A stretch of 64,000 nt of DNA from Oxalobacteraceae bacterium CAVE-383. Lineage in GTDB: Bacteria > Pseudomonadota > Gammaproteobacteria > Burkholderiales > Burkholderiaceae_D. The stretch's first letter is position 1. The number at the start of each line of letters is the position of its first letter. The stretch lies in assembly GCA_004134995.1 (NCBI GenBank), contig REGP01000004.1:124001-188000 (forward strand). Reading direction: 5' to 3'. Below the pieces are notes generated by a model. The model saw only the letters and a list, made by a program, of their open reading frames with translations. It was not told where the DNA came from and made no database searches. This document shows, in pieces, positions 56,489 to 64,000 of the stretch. The translations under genes and the position numbers were made by a program.

Positions 56489-56907
56489 TCCTGGTCAAGG
56501 CCAATCGCGACAGCGAGGCCGGCGTCATGCCAAGCACCGCGCTGTTGACCGCGATGGGCAAATATAATGAGGCATTGGTCAAGGCCGGCGTGCTGCTGGC
56601 CGGCGAAGGCTTGCATCCTAGTTCCAAGGGCGTGCGCGTCAGATTCGCCGACGGCAGGCAGACGGTGACCGAAGGGCCGTTCGGCAATACGGCTGAACTG
56701 CTGGCCGGCTTCTGGCTGATCCAGGTGAAATCGATGGCCGAGGCGATCGAATGGGTCAAGCGCTGTCCGATGGATGGCGGCACCGAACTTGAAATCCGCC
56801 AGGTGTTCGAAGCCGACGATTTCGGCGCCGAGATGACGCCGGAACTGAAGAAGCAGGAAGAAGATCTGCGCGCCCGCGTGGGGACCGGCAATAGGCCGGC
56901 AACTTGA
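56476..56907 (+). CDS. DGPF/YCII-related domain protein
   Basis: A 143-residue DGPF-domain protein (MRFMILVKANRDSEAG, GVLLAGEGLHPSSKGVRV, VTEGPFGNTAELLAGFWLIQ, AIEWVKRCPM). The DGPF motif reads EGPF here. These proteins are regularly encoded beside ECF42 sigma factors, as here. Function is unknown. It overlaps the VOC gene by 13 bp. Confidence 0.88.
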   Translation: MRFMILVKANRDSEAGVMPSTALLTAMGKYNEALVKAGVLLAGEGLHPSSKGVRVRFADGRQTVTEGPFGNTAELLAGFWLIQVKSMAEAIEWVKRCPMDGGTELEIRQVFEADDFGAEMTPELKKQEEDLRARVGTGNRPAT

Positions 56908-56920
56908 ACAGGAGAGCGGC

Positions 56921-57811
56921 ATGAAATACATGATCTTGCGCAGGGCCGACGCCTTCACCGAACAGGAAAGCGGTCCGCAGCCGAGCGCGCAATTGCTGGA
57001 GGCGATGGGCACGTATCACGAGAAGATGCATGCGGACGGCATTTTGCGCGCGGCCGAGGGTTTGCATCCCAGCGTCAAAGGCGCGCGGCTGAAAATATCG
57101 AAGGGCAAGACCGAAGTGATCGACGGTCCGTTCACGGAAACCAAGGAACTGATCGCCGGCTTTTCGATGGTCGAGCTGCCGTCGAAACAGGAAGCCGTCG
57201 ATCTGGTGAAACGCTGGCCGCCGCTGGATGGCGACGTCACGCTGGAAATCCGCGAGGTCGGCTGCGTCGGCGGCTGCCCGGGCATTGAAGCCGAAGCGGC
57301 AGCGGCGCAAGCGGCCAAGGCGGCGCCTGCCTTGCAACCGGACGCCAGGCGCTACATGGTGCTGCTGCGTTCGAACGGCTTCAGCGAAACCGAGGCCATT
57401 CCCGACGCCGGCACCATGGATGCCTTGATGGCGTTCAATCAGGCCGGCGTGCGCGAAGGGCGGATCCTGGCCGGCGAAGGACTGCGCGGCAGCGCCCTCG
57501 GCGCCCGGGTCGCTTTCGAAGGCGGCAAGATGAGCGTGATCGACGGGCCTTTTACCGAGATCAAGGAGTTGATCGCCGGTTTTTGGCTGATCCGCGCCAA
57601 TTCGCTGCAGGATGCGATCGAATGGGCCAGGCGCTGCCCGTATCCGACCGCGGTCGACGGCGAAGTCGAGGTTGAAATCCGCCTGGTGTACGAAGCGGAC
57701 GAGTTCGACGAATTCACGCCGGAACTGCGCGACGCGGAAGAGCGCATGCGGGCGCAATTGCTGGAGTCCGGCATGCAGATGACGCTGGCCGGCGCCGGCG
57801 GCCAGGCCTGA
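56921..57811 (+). CDS. Tandem DGPF/YCII-domain fusion protein
   Basis: A 296-residue protein made of two DGPF domains in one chain. The first spans ~1-120 (MKYMILRRADAFTEQESGPQ, IDGPFTETKELIAGFSMVEL) and the second ~144-290 (RYMVLLRSNGFSETEAIPDA, IDGPFTEIKELIAGFWLIRA), joined by an Ala/Glu-rich linker. Both keep the DGPF motif. The fusion points to gene duplication within the operon. CAGGAGAG precedes the ATG, 13 bp after the previous gene. Confidence 0.88.
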   Translation: MKYMILRRADAFTEQESGPQPSAQLLEAMGTYHEKMHADGILRAAEGLHPSVKGARLKISKGKTEVIDGPFTETKELIAGFSMVELPSKQEAVDLVKRWPPLDGDVTLEIREVGCVGGCPGIEAEAAAAQAAKAAPALQPDARRYMVLLRSNGFSETEAIPDAGTMDALMAFNQAGVREGRILAGEGLRGSALGARVAFEGGKMSVIDGPFTEIKELIAGFWLIRANSLQDAIEWARRCPYPTAVDGEVEVEIRLVYEADEFDEFTPELRDAEERMRAQLLESGMQMTLAGAGGQA

Positions 57812-57833
57812 TGACGGCCGCGGCGGCGCCCGC

Positions 57834-59129
57834 ATGAGGCCGGCGCTGCCGCCATCGGCCGGGCCGCCATCCGATGCGCATCGCGCCATCGAGGCGGTCT
57901 GGCGCATCGAATCCTCGCGCATCATTGCCGTGCTCACGCGCATGCTGCGCGACGTCGGGGTGGCCGAAGAACTGGCGCAGGATGCGCTGGTTGCCGCGCT
58001 CGAACGCTGGCCCGCGGACGGGCTGCCCGAAAATCCGGCGGCCTGGCTGATGACGGTGGCCAAGAACCGTGCGCTGGACCGCCTGCGGCAGTCCCGATTG
58101 CACGGCGAAAAGAAAGCCGAGCTGACGCTGGAAGTCGAATCGCAGTTGCAGGACGCCATGCCGCCGCAGCCCGATGCCGGGCTGGACGACGACATCGGCG
58201 ACGACATGCTGCGGCTGGTGTTCATTGCCTGCCATCCGGTGCTGCCGACCGAAGCGCGGGTGGCGCTGACGCTGCGCTTGCTTGGCGGCCTGACCACCGA
58301 TGAAATCGCACGCGCTTTCCTGGCGCCGGAAACCACCATCGCCCAGCGCATCGTGCGCGCCAAGCGCACGCTGTCCGAAGCGCGGGCGCCGTTCGAAGTG
58401 CCGCCGGCGGATCAATTGGCCGCGCGGCTGGCGTCGGTGCTGCAGGTCATTTACCTGATTTTCAATGAGGGCTACGCGGCCAGCGCGGGCGACGACTGGC
58501 TGCGGCCGGCGTTGTGCGAGGAGGCGCTGCGGCTGGGCCGGGTGCTGGCCGAGTTGATGCCGGCGGCATCCGAAGTGCATGGGCTGGTGGCGCTGATGGA
58601 AATCCAGTCCTCGCGCGCCCGCGCCAGGGTTGATGCGAACGGGGTGCCGGTGCTGCTGCTGGAACAGGATCGTTCGCGCTGGGACCGCCTGTTGATCGGC
58701 CGCGGCCTGGCTGCCCTGGAGCGGGCCGCGCAGCTCGGCGGCGCCTATGGGCCGTATGCATTGCAGGCGGCGATCGCGGCCTGCCACGCGCGCGCGCTGA
58801 CGCCCGAAGAAACCGACTGGACGCGCATTGCAGCGCTATACGATGCGCTGGCGCAATTGATGCCGTCGCCGGTGGTGGAACTCAATCGCGCGGTGGCATT
58901 TTCGATGGCGTTCGGCCCGGCGGCCGGGCTGGAATTGGCGGACCGGCTGGTCGCCTTGCCGGCGCTGAAAAATTATCATCTGCTGCCCAGCGTGCGCGGC
59001 GATTTCCTGGCCAAGCTCGGCCGGCTCGACGAGGCCCGCATCGAGTTCGAACGCGCCGCCGCGCTGACCCGCAACAACCGCGAGCGCACGCTGCTGCTGG
59101 CGCGGGCCCGCGATTGCGAACAACGTTGA
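57834..59129 (+). CDS. ECF42-type RNA polymerase sigma factor with C-terminal extension
   Basis: A 431-residue sigma factor. Region 2 (AIEAVWRIESSRIIAVLTRM, ENPAAWLMTVAKNRALDRLR) and region 4 (ARVALTLRLLGGLTTDEIAR, LAPETTIAQRIVRAKRTL) are followed by a ~220-residue extension with FNEGYAASAGDDWLRPALCE and helical repeats, the hallmark of the ECF42 group (DUF6596/TPR-like). ECF42 factors are linked with DGPF genes and seem to be controlled through the extension rather than by an anti-sigma factor, which fits the absence of one here. Confidence 0.9.
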   Translation: MRPALPPSAGPPSDAHRAIEAVWRIESSRIIAVLTRMLRDVGVAEELAQDALVAALERWPADGLPENPAAWLMTVAKNRALDRLRQSRLHGEKKAELTLEVESQLQDAMPPQPDAGLDDDIGDDMLRLVFIACHPVLPTEARVALTLRLLGGLTTDEIARAFLAPETTIAQRIVRAKRTLSEARAPFEVPPADQLAARLASVLQVIYLIFNEGYAASAGDDWLRPALCEEALRLGRVLAELMPAASEVHGLVALMEIQSSRARARVDANGVPVLLLEQDRSRWDRLLIGRGLAALERAAQLGGAYGPYALQAAIAACHARALTPEETDWTRIAALYDALAQLMPSPVVELNRAVAFSMAFGPAAGLELADRLVALPALKNYHLLPSVRGDFLAKLGRLDEARIEFERAAALTRNNRERTLLLARARDCEQR

Positions 59130-59131
59130 TC

Positions 59132-59269
59132 AAGCGGCCTGAGAGGCAAACCCGGGCGAGGCCGGGCGTTGTACTGCGTTCGTGTCCCCCGCCGGCCTTC
59201 GGCCGTCTCCTCCTTTACCTCACTTCGCACAACACCCCGCCTCGCCCGGGTTTGCCTCTCAGGCCGCTT
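59132..59269 (-). repeat. Palindromic element, copy 2 (41-bp stem, 56-nt conserved loop)
   Basis: Arms 59132-59172 and 59229-59269 pair over 41 bp with two non-matching positions. The loop (59173-59228), read on the minus strand, equals the loop of copy 1 (36571-36626) except for two C/A changes. The inner stem is shared with copy 1 and the outer ~24 bp are specific to this locus. The right arm covers the last four codons (including the stop) of the GlxA-type regulator gene, and the left arm begins 3 bp after the sigma factor stop. Confidence 0.85.
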
Positions 59270-60212
59270 CCAGCCGCGCCGCGCGCTTGATCGATTGCGG
59301 CGGCATGCCATAGGCGCGGATGAAGGCGCGGCGCATGCGTTCCGGATCGGAAAAGCCGGTTTCCCGCGCCACCACATCGATAGGATGGCTGCTGCTTTCA
59401 ATCATCGAGCGCGCTGCTTCCACGCGCAGCGTCTCCACCGCCTTCGCCGGCGATTGCCCGGTTTCCAGGCGGAAGGCGCGGCTGAACTGGCGCCGGCTCA
59501 GATGGGCCGCATCGGCCAGTTCATCCACGCTCAATGCCTTGTGCAGGTTTTTCTTGGCGTAGCTGAGGGCGGTCTGGATGCGGTCCGATTTCGGTTCCAG
59601 TTCCAGCAATGCCGAGAACTGCGATTGCCCGCCGCTGCGGCGGTGATACACCACCATGTGCCGCGCGATCGTGCGCGAGGCTTCCACGCCGAGATCGCTC
59701 TCGGCCAGCGCCAGGCACAGGTCGATGCAGGCGGTCATGCCGGCTGAACTCCAGTACTTGTCGTCGTTGATGAAAATCCGGTCTTCCTCGACTTTTGCTT
59801 TCGGGTATTGCCGCTGCAGATCGCGCGCCTGGCACCAGTGCGTGGTGACGCGGCGGCCGTCCAGCAGGCCGGCCTCGGCCAGCAGATAGGCACCGGTGCA
59901 TATGCTGGCGGTGCGGCGCGAGGCCGCGCTGGCGCTGCGCAAAAAAGCGGTGAAGACGGCCGAGGAAACCACCGGTTCCATCGCGCCGGCCACCAGCACG
60001 GTATCGAAACTGCTGTTTTCATGCGCCGCGAACGGTTCCGTATCGATGCGCACGCCGGCCGAGCTGGCCACCGCGCCGCCGTGTTCGGACAGCATGGCGA
60101 TATCGTAAAACGGACCGCCGGGCAAGCCGTTGGCGACCTCGAATACCGTCACCGCCGACAGGTCGACGATCTGGAAACCCGGAAAAACGATGAAGGCGAC
60201 GGATTTTTTCAT
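59259..60212 (-). CDS. GlxA-family AraC-type transcriptional regulator with DJ-1/PfpI domain
   Basis: A 317-residue regulator. The N-terminal ~190 residues are a DJ-1/PfpI-like domain (VAFIVFPGFQIVDLSAVTVF, ASICTGAYLLAEAGLLDGRR with the nucleophile-elbow Cys), and the C-terminal ~100 residues an AraC double helix-turn-helix (LADAAHLSRRQFSRAFRLET, RETGFSDPERMRRAFIRAYG). Ligand unknown. The ATG at 60212 gives the normal GlxA start MKKSVAFIVFPGF; upstream frame extension is unlikely. It diverges from the SDR gene (86 bp between starts), its probable target. Confidence 0.9.
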   Translation of the reverse strand: MKKSVAFIVFPGFQIVDLSAVTVFEVANGLPGGPFYDIAMLSEHGGAVASSAGVRIDTEPFAAHENSSFDTVLVAGAMEPVVSSAVFTAFLRSASAASRRTASICTGAYLLAEAGLLDGRRVTTHWCQARDLQRQYPKAKVEEDRIFINDDKYWSSAGMTACIDLCLALAESDLGVEASRTIARHMVVYHRRSGGQSQFSALLELEPKSDRIQTALSYAKKNLHKALSVDELADAAHLSRRQFSRAFRLETGQSPAKAVETLRVEAARSMIESSSHPIDVVARETGFSDPERMRRAFIRAYGMPPQSIKRAARLEAA

Positions 60213-60298
60213 ATTGGCCTGAAAGGAGGTATCTATGTCACATGGGACGCAGAATAAGACCATAGACTGCGTCTGTCAACTACATCAAAGGAATCGAC

Positions 60299-61120
60299 AT
60301 GACCACCTCAACAAACAATGGCAATAAAGGCAACAAAGGCACGGCGCTGATCACGGGCGCTTCCTCCGGCATCGGCGCCGTGTATGCGGATCGTCTGGCG
60401 CGGCGCGGCTACGATCTGATCCTGGTGGCGCGCGACCATCGGAAACTCAGTGCCGTGGCCGCCGATCTGGCCGCCAAAACCGGCCGCAAGATCGATATCA
60501 TCGCGGCCGACCTGGGCGTTGCGGCGGATTTGAAGACGGTCGAACAGCGTCTGCGCGGCGACGCCGGCATCAGCATGCTGGTCAATAACGCCGGCCTCGG
60601 CGCCACTAAAACGCTGATCGATTCCGGCGTGGAAGAGCTGGATGCGCTGATTTCGATCAACGTGCAGGCGCTGACCCGCCTGACCCATGCGGCCGCGCCG
60701 GCGCTGGTTGCGCGCGGCCACGGCAGCATCATCAATATCGCTTCGATGGTCGCGTTGTCGCCGGAAATCCTGAACGGCGTGTATGCGGCCAGCAAGAGTT
60801 ATGTCATGGTGCTCACGCAATCCCTGCATCACGAATTGAAAGACAAGGGCATCCAGGTGCAGGCAGTCCTGCCGGGCGCCATCGGCACGCCGTTCTGGGA
60901 TCGCGCCGGCGTGCCGGTATCGCATTTGCCCGAATCCATCGTGATGACGGCGGACGATCTGGTCGATGCGGCGCTGGCCGGCTTTGACCAGGGCGAGCTG
61001 GTGACGATTCCGTCGCTGCCGGACGTGGCGCAGTGGGAGAAATTCAACGATGCGCGCCTCGCGATGGGACCGAATCTGTCGCTGACCAAACCCGCGGCGC
61101 GGTATGGAGTAAAGGCATAA
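60299..61120 (+). CDS. Short-chain dehydrogenase/reductase (SDR)
   Basis: A 273-residue classical SDR with the cofactor motif TGASSGIG (near residue 20), the NNAG motif in SMLVNNAGLGATKTL, the catalytic Ser in INIASMVALSPEI and YAASKSYV with the Tyr/Lys pair. The substrate cannot be inferred. It is divergent from a GlxA-type regulator. AAAGGAATCGAC precedes the ATG, and an intrinsic terminator follows. Confidence 0.92.
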   Translation: MTTSTNNGNKGNKGTALITGASSGIGAVYADRLARRGYDLILVARDHRKLSAVAADLAAKTGRKIDIIAADLGVAADLKTVEQRLRGDAGISMLVNNAGLGATKTLIDSGVEELDALISINVQALTRLTHAAAPALVARGHGSIINIASMVALSPEILNGVYAASKSYVMVLTQSLHHELKDKGIQVQAVLPGAIGTPFWDRAGVPVSHLPESIVMTADDLVDAALAGFDQGELVTIPSLPDVAQWEKFNDARLAMGPNLSLTKPAARYGVKA

Positions 61121-61145
61121 GCGGACGCATGCCGCTCCTGCCGAT

Positions 61146-61183
61146 AAAACGCCCCTGCGGCAATCTGTCGCGGGGGCGTTTTG
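61146..61183 (+). terminator. Intrinsic terminator after the SDR gene
   Basis: The GC-rich stem AAAACGCCCCTGCG / CGCGGGGGCGTTTT encloses a 9-base loop, with a short T run at the end of the stem. Confidence 0.75.
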
Positions 61184-61278
61184 CGTTGTCGTCGATTTTG
61201 AACGATTTCCGGTAAAAATTGCCTATGATCCTGGTGTTAGAATCGTTCCCATTCATTCTCCGGGCGCCAGAATCCCAG

Positions 61279-61914
61279 ATGCAAGAAGCAAGCGAATTGA
61301 TAGCGTGCCACGAGTGCGACGCGGTTTACCAGCGGCTCCGGCTGAAGCAGCAGGAAATCGCGCATTGCGAACGATGCGGCGCCGAACTCGAGCGTAACGT
61401 GGAACGGCAACTGGCGACCATGGTGCCGCTGGCGGTCGCCTGCCTGATTGTGTTCATCATCGCCAATACCTTTCCTATCGTGCAAATCGAAATGCAGGGC
61501 ATTCGCAGCAGCACCACGCTGCTGGGGGCGGTGATCGCGCTGACCAGGGAGGGCATGGCGCCGGTGGCGGTGCTGGTGCTGGCCACCACGATGCTGTTTC
61601 CGCTGCTGCAATTGCTGATTCTGCTTTACCTGCTGTTGCCGCTGCCGCGCCGCGGTGTTCCCGCCGGCTTCAATCAGTTGGCGCGGCTGCTGCTGATGCT
61701 GCGGCCCTGGGGCATGGTCGAAGTCTTTCTGCTGGGCGTGCTGGTGGCGCTGATCAAGCTGTCCAGCCTGGCGGAGGTGATTCCGGGCGTCGCTTTGTGG
61801 GCCTTCGCGGTGCTGACGGTGCTGCTGGTGCTGGTCGTCACTTTCAGTCCGCGTTATCTGTGGCAGGTGCGGGATGCGCCGGACCGCATTCTTGGCAAGG
61901 GATCGTCCGCATGA
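61279..61914 (+). CDS. pqiA: PqiA-like inner-membrane protein, first half-gene
   Basis: A 211-residue membrane protein equal to one half of E. coli PqiA: a CxxC zinc-ribbon pair (CHECDAVYQ, CERCGAEL) and four membrane segments (MVPLAVACLIVFIIANTFPI; LVLATTMLFPLLQLLILLYL; two more to the C-terminus). PqiA works with the MCE protein PqiB in lipid transport across the envelope. The start is uncertain: ATG 61279 gives the usual N-terminus before the zinc ribbon; ATG 61225 is in frame upstream. It overlaps the second half-gene by 4 bp (ATGA). Confidence 0.85.
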   Translation: MQEASELIACHECDAVYQRLRLKQQEIAHCERCGAELERNVERQLATMVPLAVACLIVFIIANTFPIVQIEMQGIRSSTTLLGAVIALTREGMAPVAVLVLATTMLFPLLQLLILLYLLLPLPRRGVPAGFNQLARLLLMLRPWGMVEVFLLGVLVALIKLSSLAEVIPGVALWAFAVLTVLLVLVVTFSPRYLWQVRDAPDRILGKGSSA

Positions 61915-62681
61915 TTTGGCGCCGCGATCGGGAAAACATCGACAGAGGCATCGATAAAAACGGCGACGGCGACGGCGGCCAGGTCGACTTCGAATGCTGG
62001 GGGGAAGCGCTGAGCCAGGAAGCCAGCGGCGCGCCGGCGCCGACCGCGGCCAGCCAGCGCATGATCGCCTGTCAGGCCTGCGGCACGGTCTGGCGCGACG
62101 CCTGCGACGGCGAAGCCTGCGACCGCTGCGGCGCCGAGCTGCATAGCCGCAAGCCCGACAGCGTCCAGCGCACTTGGGCCTTCCTGATCGCCGCCTGCAT
62201 TCTGTATGTCCCCGCCAATCTGCTGCCGGTCATGATTACTTCGACGCTGCTGGACGAGCAGCGCGACACCATCATGAGCGGCATTATCTATTTCTGGGTC
62301 AGCAACGAATGGGGATTGGCGGCGATCGTGTTCATCGCCAGCTTCATGGTGCCGCTGTTCAAACTGGCATCGATGACACTGATGGTGCTCAGCGCGCAGC
62401 ACGGCACGACTTGGCGCCTGCTGCAGCGGGCCCGGCTGTACCGGCTGGTGGAATTCATCGGACGCTGGTCGATGCTGGATGTATTCGTGGTGTCGCTGCT
62501 GGCGGGGCTGGTGCAGATTCAAGGCTTTGCGACCATTACGCCGGGGCCGGGCGTGGCCGCATTCGGCGCGGTCGTGGTGCTCACCATGCTGGCGTCCATG
62601 AGCTTCGATCCGCGCCTTGCGTGGGATCATCTGCACAATAATGCATTGGAAACAGGAACGGAAAGCGATTGCCATGAGTGA
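61911..62681 (+). CDS. PqiA-like inner-membrane protein, second half-gene
   Basis: A 256-residue protein homologous to the other half of PqiA: a polar N-terminus, a second zinc-ribbon pair (CQACGTVW, CDRCGAEL) and four membrane segments (FLIAACILYVPANLLPVMIT; LAAIVFIASFMVPLFKLASM; then two more). E. coli PqiA joins both halves in one chain; here they are separate, coupled genes. Its 3' end overlaps pqiB by 8 bp. Confidence 0.88.
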   Translation: MIWRRDRENIDRGIDKNGDGDGGQVDFECWGEALSQEASGAPAPTAASQRMIACQACGTVWRDACDGEACDRCGAELHSRKPDSVQRTWAFLIAACILYVPANLLPVMITSTLLDEQRDTIMSGIIYFWVSNEWGLAAIVFIASFMVPLFKLASMTLMVLSAQHGTTWRLLQRARLYRLVEFIGRWSMLDVFVVSLLAGLVQIQGFATITPGPGVAAFGAVVVLTMLASMSFDPRLAWDHLHNNALETGTESDCHE

Positions 62682-64000
62682 AGAAAATCCACAACTGCCG
62701 GCGGTTCCTCCCGCCGCGCCCCGTCCGCGCCGCGTGCGCCGGCGCAATTGGCTGCCTTCGCTGGTCTGGCTGATTCCGCTGATTGCCGCGATCATCGGCG
62801 TGACGCTGGCGGTCAGGATATTGTCCGATCGCGGTCCGCAGATCACCATCACTTTCCGTTCCGCCGAAGGACTGGAAGCCGGCAAGACCCGCGTCAAATA
62901 CAAGGACGTGAATATCGGCACGGTGCAGAGCATCCGCCTGAGCCCGGATCGCACGCATATCCAGGCCAAGGTGCAGTTGAGCAAGGAAGCCAAGAGCTTC
63001 ACTGCCGACGACACGCGCTTCTGGGTGGTGCGGCCGCGGGTGGCGGCGTCGGGCGTATCGGGCATCGGCACCTTGTTGTCCGGCGCCTTTATCGCGGCCG
63101 ATGCGGGCACCTCGGAAAATACCGTGGACGAATTCACCGGGCTGGAAGCGCCGCCGATCATTACGCGCGACGCTTCCGGCAAGCAATTCGTGATTCACGC
63201 CGACGATCTGGGTTCGCTCGATATCGGATCGCCCGTGTATTACCGGCGCATCGCGGTCGGCCAGGTGGCGGCCTACGAACTGAATCCGGATGGCAAGGGC
63301 ATTACCTTGCGGCTGTTCGTGAACGCGCCGTATGACAAATTCGTCGGCCTCAACACACGCTTCTGGCACGCCAGCGGACTGGATGTCGAACTCAATGCCA
63401 GCGGTTTCAAACTGCGCACGCAAGCGCTGGCGACCATATTGCTGGGCGGTGTTGCGTTCCGCGCGCCGGACGACGATTTCGGCGCTGCCGCCGGCGAGAA
63501 TACCGAATTCCAGCTGGCCGCCGACGAGGATACCGCGCTGAAGCCGCCGGATGGGCGCGCCGAAACCTTGCTGCTGTACTTCAAGCAATCGTTGCGCGGC
63601 CTGGCGCCGGGCGCGGCGGTCGATTTCCGCGGCGTGACGCTGGGCGAAGTCAAGTCGATCGGGGTCGAATACGATGCCAAGGCGCGTGAGTTCGTGATGC
63701 CGGTGCTGGTGCAGATTTATCCGGACCGCCTGGGGCGCAAGCTGTTGTCGGGCGCGCGCAGCGAAGTGAGCAATTACAACGACAGGCAGCGCTTCGAATT
63801 CTTCGTCAAGCGTGGATTGCGGGCGCAATTGCGGACGGGGAATCTGCTGACCGGACAGAACTATGTGGCGCTGGATTTCTTCCCGCAGGCGGCGCCGGCG
63901 CCGTTCGATCCGAATGCGTCGCCGCTGGTTTTGCCGACCATTCCCGGCGCGCTGGATGAATTGCAGACGCAGATCGGCGAGATCGCGCGCAAGCTGAGCA
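62674..64000 (+). CDS. pqiB: PqiB-like MCE-domain protein (3' end outside window)
   Basis: The frame opens with ATG at 62674 inside the end of the preceding gene and stays open to the window edge (at least 442 residues). A short Pro/Arg-rich cytoplasmic start is followed by one membrane anchor (WLPSLVWLIPLIAAIIGVTL) and at least two to three MlaD/MCE domains (ITITFRSAEGLEAGKTRVKY; KQFVIHADDLGSLDIGSPVY; ETLLLYFKQSLRGLAPGAAV). E. coli PqiB has three MCE domains forming a periplasm-spanning tube for lipids. The C-terminus and any pqiC gene lie outside. Confidence 0.93.
   Translation, partial: MSEENPQLPAVPPAAPRPRRVRRRNWLPSLVWLIPLIAAIIGVTLAVRILSDRGPQITITFRSAEGLEAGKTRVKYKDVNIGTVQSIRLSPDRTHIQAKVQLSKEAKSFTADDTRFWVVRPRVAASGVSGIGTLLSGAFIAADAGTSENTVDEFTGLEAPPIITRDASGKQFVIHADDLGSLDIGSPVYYRRIAVGQVAAYELNPDGKGITLRLFVNAPYDKFVGLNTRFWHASGLDVELNASGFKLRTQALATILLGGVAFRAPDDDFGAAAGENTEFQLAADEDTALKPPDGRAETLLLYFKQSLRGLAPGAAVDFRGVTLGEVKSIGVEYDAKAREFVMPVLVQIYPDRLGRKLLSGARSEVSNYNDRQRFEFFVKRGLRAQLRTGNLLTGQNYVALDFFPQAAPAPFDPNASPLVLPTIPGALDELQTQIGEIARKLS

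Overview
The window looks like a chromosomal segment of a betaproteobacterium of the order Burkholderiales, most likely family Oxalobacteraceae (Herbaspirillum, Collimonas or Janthinobacterium type). This is inferred from the high GC content, the housekeeping gene set and the protein flavour; no rRNA or other marker is present to prove it. About 50 genes are packed densely on both strands. I saw no tRNA, rRNA, CRISPR array, integrase or insertion sequence.

Layout. 0-2.6 kb: the end of dnaX, then ybaB, a YciI-like gene and recR (DNA replication and repair). 2.7-10.5 kb: a sugar-catabolism block with tal, hexR, zwf and pgi on the minus strand, diverging from edd-eda (Entner-Doudoroff pathway); the shared control region holds two HexR-like operators. 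10.6-13.0 kb: a leucine-rich-repeat protein ending in an HExxH metallopeptidase-like domain. 13.0-16.6 kb: lgt, a LysR regulator and ilvD. 16.9-26.2 kb: two giant tandem genes (1682 and 1425 residues), related to each other along most of their length and to the LRR protein in the C-terminal part. An A10 run with an in-phase A AAA AAG slippery site and a GC-rich stem sits at their junction. 26.2-36.5 kb: cytochrome c, a branched-chain amino acid binding protein, an Lrp-type regulator, rpiA, yggX, argA, hrpA, dcd and a DUF1275 gene. 36.7-39.6 kb: a PLP-dependent basic amino acid decarboxylase and folA. 40-48.5 kb: osmoregulated periplasmic glucan genes opgG-opgH-opgD, followed by a MacA-like adaptor and a NodT-type outer-membrane channel. 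48.5-53.4 kb: an EamA transporter, a small protein with 20-residue repeats, thyA, a hypothetical gene and an MsbA-like ABC exporter. 53.6-55.3 kb: leuA. 56-59.1 kb: a VOC protein, two DGPF/YCII proteins and an ECF42-type sigma factor. 59.3-61.1 kb: a GlxA-type regulator diverging from an SDR gene. 61.3-64 kb: the two pqiA half-genes and the start of pqiB, cut by the window end.

Most unusual content. (1) A family of three large putative effector or toxin proteins that share a C-terminal module with the motif HExxH-x6-D-x-M; two are adjacent and may be joined by programmed frameshifting. (2) A dispersed palindromic element in two convergent intergenic regions (36.5 and 59.1 kb): the 56-nt loops agree at 54 positions, while the outer arms are locus-specific and almost perfectly self-complementary. 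A third, different, large hairpin lies upstream of rpiA. All three expose a CCUCCU (anti-Shine-Dalgarno-like) tract on one strand. (3) Probable leaderless or near-leaderless transcripts for the divergent argA/hrpA pair.

All calls come from reading the sequence and from recall of protein families; no database search was run.
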